Assembly: GCF_040054535.1 (NCBI RefSeq)
Contig: NC_090780.1
Coordinates: 16,835,501-16,899,500 of the forward strand
Origin: Antennarius striatus
Taxonomy: Eukaryota; Chordata; Actinopteri; Lophiiformes; Antennariidae
Length of the DNA stretch: 64,000 nucleotides
Direction of reading: 5' to 3'
Below the pieces are notes generated by a model that saw only the letters and a program-made list of their open reading frames with translations, did not search any database and was not told where the DNA came from. Below are positions 59,201 through 64,000 of the stretch, piece after piece (positions within the stretch are counted from its first letter, which is position 1; every line of letters begins with the position of its first letter). The position numbers and the translations under genes are program-made.

Positions 59201-59478
59201 CTAAAAATTTAGAAATAAAAGAAAAAAGAAAAAAGCAACCAAAATGTGTCTTTTGATCATAACAACATACATCTACTTTTGAGTTTTTACTTTTGAACGT
59301 CGTTTCTGTCTGAAATATAATTATTAACAATTTTGATTATCTAAAAATTTAGAAATAAAAGAAAAAAGAAAAAAGCAACCAAAATGTGTCTTTTGATCAT
59401 AACAACATACATCTACTTTTGAGTTTTTACTTTTGAACATCGTTTCTATTTGAAATATAATTATTAACAATTTTGATT
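59201..59478. repeat. 140-bp direct tandem duplication
   Basis: Copy 1 is 59201-59340 and copy 2 is 59341-59478, head to tail. They differ at about three bases (CGTCGTTTCTGTCTG versus CATCGTTTCTATTTG) before diverging at the end. It lies about 100 bp upstream of the putative adipor1 first exon. Confidence 0.95.
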
Positions 59479-60014
59479 GTTGTACAGAAAATTTAACTGA
59501 AATACATGCAGACAATAAAAACTGTAGATGTTAACTTTTTTAATACAAAAAGTGCCTTGGGAATACACACGTGATTCACAGTGGAAGTCGTCAAAACTGT
59601 TTTAAAAGGATTGATAATGCAGAAATTACAAAAATATCTCAAATTATTTCTCATGACATTTGGAAATACTTGGGTGATGTAAGCTACTAACATCTTGTCA
59701 AATGTTGGAAACAAGCTGGCAATAGTGGTAAAAAACTCCTGAAATTAATTTATGACTATTTGCCTTTTATCCTTTAAGCCTTTTGTTTATAATAACTTTC
59801 ATTAACTACACAACGGAATGCATTCATTGTTCACAATCACGTTGAGGCAAATATTAAAACTCAGCATGATCAATAAAAAAATTTCACAATAGTAATAATA
59901 TTAGTGAACAGCCTTCAAACATCATTAACTTAATTAGTTATTGAGTGCTTCCTACACTGACAAGTCTGAAAAGATCTACACCAATATCAACACATGGTCC
60001 AAAGAAATGAAACA
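59479..60014. other. Spacer between adipor1 and the inava-like gene
   Basis: AT-rich, no gene or known repeat seen. Confidence 0.6.
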
Positions 60015-61627
60015 CAGCATGATGAAAACTTTGCTCTTTATTTCTTCCACAGGGAATTTATTTCACAGATTTTCCATACAAAAGGAGAATATTATTATAA
60101 TCAGGTGCATTTAAACTACTTTAACTGATAAATAAGAAAAACATTAAAACCAGAGGCACACAAGGTAACATGATTGTGACACACACACATACAAACACTT
60201 TCGCACCCACACATGCTTAACTGCAGGTGGATTTTTTTTCCAATTCAGGTCCATGCGTTCTTTTATTTCAAGTCTTTGATTTTCCATGAGCCCAATGGTT
60301 CAAAGCCTTATAAATGAACACAATTGATCATTTGACAGCTCGGTCAGTGCGTAGTGTCGTGGAAATTTCAGCAAATGCCTATCATCCTCAAACTGCCACA
60401 AAGAGCATGTAGACAACTGAATCACATGTTGGCAACAGTTCATCTGCAAAACATGGTACTGACATGAAACTGTTTCAAGAAATAAGCATAGTGTCCAGTG
60501 GTCTGCGGTCTCAAGTATTAGTGCACCAACACAGAGCTGACAAACATTCTGTTAAAGCTCAGGACATTTAGAATTTAATTTGACACATTAATAGCTGCCA
60601 AGCATCAAAGCTCTTCTTTTGTCTTTCTTTGCTACACTATATGTCATACAAGTTATTGTCTAATTTTAACTAGTTCATTTAATCTGTTAGTACACATTAC
60701 TAGGTACATCCAGACCCATGTAAGTATAAAAACATGACCAGGCTTGAGGTTAACAAAAATATCCTGCTCATTTACACTATATTTACTCTGGATTTATTTC
60801 CTTCACACATCTAGGTGGAATGGAGCACATTATTTCACATCTATCTAACTGCAAATAAAATATAGTAGTGTGTTTTTTGCTATAAATATATGTATCTAAT
60901 GAAGCACAATGTTGCAGGATTTGTATGCAAGTACTTTACGTGACAAACATGACTTTAAAAACAATTATCTGAAATCAACATCAACAAGAGCCCTAATTGT
61001 TAGTGAAATGAAGAAAGTTATGTTGAAAACATACAATTTATTTAACCAACTACAAAGGGCACAAAGACTGTCAGATCTACTAGAAACTCTCCACGCTGTC
61101 GTCAATTCATTTAAAAAAGTTGCACATAAAAACTTTGTATTTAATAACACAAAAACTTTGATGGTGACAATATGTTGTTTTTTTAGAAATATAATAGCCA
61201 GTTTTAAGATGGCAATTACTCAGATTTGGATATGCCAACAGTCACAGGTTAAAACAGTCCCCAATAATAAAAAACAATTTACCCCACGTTTTAGTTCATA
61301 ACTTTTAACAAGCACCCAGTTCAAGTTTATTTGTAACTGCAGATACAGAACAACATACAGAGGACAAAAACAGCATCTTTAGTGTCATCTTGTCAGAGCC
61401 GTATTTGACTCAAAACTACAGTGACTTCAGGTTTTATTATTGTACATTGAATAATATGATAAAATATGCCACTTCTTTTATCCACTATCTGTAAGTCAAA
61501 ATACAATCAGGCAGTAAACATGATTATCTGAAATTTTCAACTTGATTACTTCACATTACATACTTGTAAACTGTTTCACTTGTATCTGAGTTCCTATCTT
61601 TATGATCCAAGTTCTGTTGTCTTTAGT
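60015..61627 (-). other. Probable 3' UTR of the inava-like gene
   Basis: No coding exon. A minus-strand AATAAA (TTTATT at 60037-60042) would end a 3' UTR of about 1.6 kb after the stop at 61628. A 130-codon frame at 60909-61301 (+) has no known family and low-complexity K/N/T composition; I reject it as a gene. Confidence 0.45.
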
Positions 61628-63462
61628 TCACACTTGACTTGCAAAGTGAGAGCCATCATCTACAACCCAAAGTCCCTCAGTGTCATCTGCAGCTCTCTGT
61701 GGAGCTCTCCTTTGGGTAACCTTCAAATTAATAACAGAAAAAAGGAACAATACCTTAAGAACCACGGTTAAGATAATTAAAATAAAAACATGGATAATAT
61801 GTGCCTCTAATCTGTTTAATGAATGTGGTGTTTAGTTTCATATACTGTGTACCATAATGTCATAAATGGCATCCTGACTGTCTTTGTCAAATTCTGCTGT
61901 ACCTTCTAAATATTCATTACTTCACAATTATATAGGAATGTATCTAAGGAAATGAACTAAAAAAATTTCCTTCTGACTGGAATATTCAACCATAGAAAAA
62001 AGTACGGTGAACATAATTTGTATTTCTAACATGTAAAAAAACGTATCAATATCATGAGACTTGATAGGTGACTTCATGCGTTTTGAAATCTGTGGCTGTG
62101 CATCAGTGTCTGTTGGCACGGTCATTTGTTGGAAACAAACAAAAAACTATTAATAATGCTACAGCAGAAACAGGCTACATTTCTCATCAAACAGGACAAT
62201 TTCCAAAACATACATGAGGCAATTCAATTTTTCCAGGATTTTTGGTGTGTAAAATGTCCACGTCTTATTCTACTGATTATAAATTTACTTTGTCCAGGAA
62301 CAGTGAAACATTAATGAAGCTGTTGGATAAGTAAAATTAACTTCCTTACTTTACATAATAATTAAGTCAGGCACTTAATGACATCAGGCACCTTGCTTAA
62401 TAATTTAATCTCCTTACCTGTTCAGGGTACTTCTGGTTTTGGTAGCCGGTTGATTCTCGAGCTGTCATGCTTTTCACTCTGACTGCTCCCTGTCTGTCAA
62501 GAGAACGGGACCTGGGGGCCTTGAGCTGACTTCGCCTGTGCCACGACTTGAGCTGCTCCTTCACGATCTGCTGTGGGAGACCACTGTTACGGTAGTGCGG
62601 ATCCTCCCATTGAGCTGGGGAGGGGGAAAGTCTAATATCAGGTGGCAAAGGCCTCTGTGCTCTCTGGTGGGTCACAGTGGCATCTTTATACCAGTACTCA
62701 TATCTGTTGGAAGGGCAGGGAGACTGCAGGGCATAATAGCTCTGTGCCAAGTCCAGATCAGGTGAATAGGCCGAGTCTTCATTATAATAGGTTTTGTGAA
62801 AACCTGGACTGGACTGGTGTCTGGCATTGTGGTAAAAGCCACTGTGTGGTAAAGCTTGAGGTCCATAGCTGCCAGCTGGGCTCCGCTGTAGGAATGCTAT
62901 CTGATATCGATTGGGTGGCAGCTCACAGAGCAGCTCCTGACATGGTGAGCTGTTGTAAGATGTAAACGAATGTTCAGAGTTGCTGTCTTCGGAACTAGCT
63001 TGGTTTCCATAGCTCCCTGCAGGGGGAGGTGTTTGTGGTAAAGTTATTGCATATTCTGTCAGTCGCCTCCTTGGACCTCTGGTGCGACCACGCTCCTTTT
63101 CAATTGGAGAATTAGGGTTGGATAACCTGCACAAATCACATAAACACACGTGTTACATGGCAAGTGCTTTAGCACGGTAAAACGAACAAAACTCAAATCA
63201 GATATGTAAATTTTCAAGTTCCTGAACAATGAAAAGACTTGCAGATAATGACAGGCTGACACATACTGCTGACATACAGGACATGTAGCTGTGTTTGATG
63301 TGTGCCCACCTGAGGGACAGCTGTCTGTGCACACGCATCTCTGGAGTGGAAGGCATGCTGCTCGACTGGGTGCGGCTCAGCTTTAGATGGGAAAGCTGCA
63401 TCGGCAGAGCAGCCTGTGGTAAGCAAGCTTCAATCGGTGGCAACACATCACTTTTGACTGGA
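61628..63462 (-). CDS. Innate immunity activator (INAVA)/FRMD4-family-like protein, C-terminal part
   Basis: Three coding exons, transcript order: 63310-63462, 62418-63126, 61628-61696. Phases agree, and the gene continues upstream beyond the window. The peptide is disordered, rich in Ser, Pro, Tyr and Arg: SRTQSSSMPSTPEMRVHRQL, RRLTEYAITLPQTPPPAGSY, VKEQLKSWHRRSQLKAPRSR and SLDRQGAVRVKSMTARE. The last exon encodes RAADDTEGLWVVDDGSHFAS QV and a stop, after a donor CAG/gtaagg at 62417; its acceptor tract is weak. SLDRQGAVRVK and the nearby 1q32 genes suggest INAVA (C1orf106), a cytohesin-binding regulator of epithelial junctions and innate signalling. FRMD4A/B and CCDC120 share such regions, and the defining CUPID domain is outside the window, so I give no symbol. 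Confidence 0.55.
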
Positions 63463-63783
63463 CTGCTTGACACAAGAAAATAGGAGCATGAAAATTATAT
63501 TTTTCCTCTCACATATCCACATCTAATAAACATCCATGCTTTTATTACAATTATAGACATAGGTGATGCCTATTACCTATTATGATGGGTAAATAGGTAC
63601 TAGAAGAGACAATTACTGAAGAGAAAACCCTGAGTTCAGCTTCTGCATCAAGGCTTCATAAAAACTCAGTAGGATTTATAAGTAGACCATTCACAGTGAT
63701 TGCTGTACCAACAGCCCAACAGCAGATGACAGTATTGTACATTCATGAATTAATTCATGAAGAAGCCTCTAATATTTCAAGAA
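63463..63783. other. Intron of the inava-like gene
   Basis: AT-rich intron sequence; nothing else recognised. Confidence 0.5.
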
Positions 63784-64000
63784 CAGTAATCCCTTGTTAC
63801 TCGCGGTTTATGAGTTCCAGGACCACCCATGAAAAACTAAATACCGCAATATAGCGGAATGCACTGCATTCCGTGAATCTGGGGATGCAGCACACTTCCG
63901 AATGCTGTCAGCCAATAGTGTGCATGTATAGCATCACGTGATTACTTACTAAAAATCCGCAATGAAGCTGCTGATCTTGAAGCAAACAAGTGAGGGATTA
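63784..64000. mobile_element. Small Tigger/pogo-like MITE, cut by the window end
   Basis: Starts CAGTAATCCCTTGTTACTCG and the window ends ACAAGTGAGGGATTA, the reverse complement of a TAATCCCTCACTTGT end. The element is therefore nearly complete at about 220 bp, missing perhaps three bases. The CAGTAATCCCTCGTT-CGCGG end is typical of Tigger/pogo-type elements, which duplicate TA. The flanking TA cannot be checked at the right edge. Confidence 0.6.

Noticed and set aside
60909-61301. 130-codon open frame
   Set aside because: Lies in a probable 3' UTR on the opposite strand, with K/N/T-rich composition and no motif.

Overview
This window is vertebrate nuclear DNA, almost certainly from a percomorph-type teleost fish. 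It has split genes with GT-AG introns, and the encoded proteins look orthologous to human ones over their full lengths. It also carries a Rex3 (RTE-clade) LINE, tRNA-derived SINEs with the teleost 'gggttctctccgggttctcc' core, Tol2-like hAT ends and long CA/TG microsatellites. I saw no operons, CRISPR arrays, LTR elements or bacterial features. The genus cannot be told from the sequence.

Layout, left to right: AT-rich DNA (1-2052); npepl1, a putative M17 aminopeptidase (+, 2053-7881); ctsz, cathepsin Z (+, 9307-12186), with a cluster of CATGTG E-boxes just upstream; a 1.25-kb non-autonomous hAT transposon with 8-bp target duplications (12891-14145); nelfcd, a NELF complex subunit (-, 14404-20950), convergent with ctsz; an internally deleted Rex3 LINE (about 21890-24400); kdm5b, an H3K4 demethylase of 27 coding exons (-, 26145-42365), with a SINE and a small MITE in its introns; a decayed MITE and another SINE; rabif/MSS4 (-, 45917-47175); a gene-poor stretch of transposon debris (about 47.9-52 kb); adipor1 (-, 54506-58020); and the last three coding exons of an inava/FRMD4-family-like gene (-, 61628-63462) that continues past the right edge.

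The left block (npepl1-ctsz-nelfcd) corresponds to human 20q13.3. The right block (kdm5b-rabif-adipor1) corresponds to human 1q32. Nelfcd and ctsz are tail-to-tail as in mammals, but GNAS is not between npepl1 and this pair, and KLHL12 is not between rabif and adipor1. The genes do not form a pathway. They are housekeeping or regulatory genes: peptide cleavage, lysosomal proteolysis, Pol II pausing, histone demethylation, Rab chaperoning and adiponectin signalling.

I joined exons by reading splice sites and matching remembered protein families. Every complete gene has a reading frame that stays in phase across all its junctions: npepl1 523 aa, ctsz 306 or 303 aa, nelfcd 578 aa, kdm5b 1478 aa, rabif 130 aa, adipor1 376 aa. 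I found no convincing new biological system. The best leads are unusual splice acceptors in nelfcd, two near-perfect long hairpins, a CA repeat about 40 nt after the adipor1 stop, a 140-bp tandem duplication beside the adipor1 5' exon, and an unassigned terminal-exon-like block at 48549-48701.
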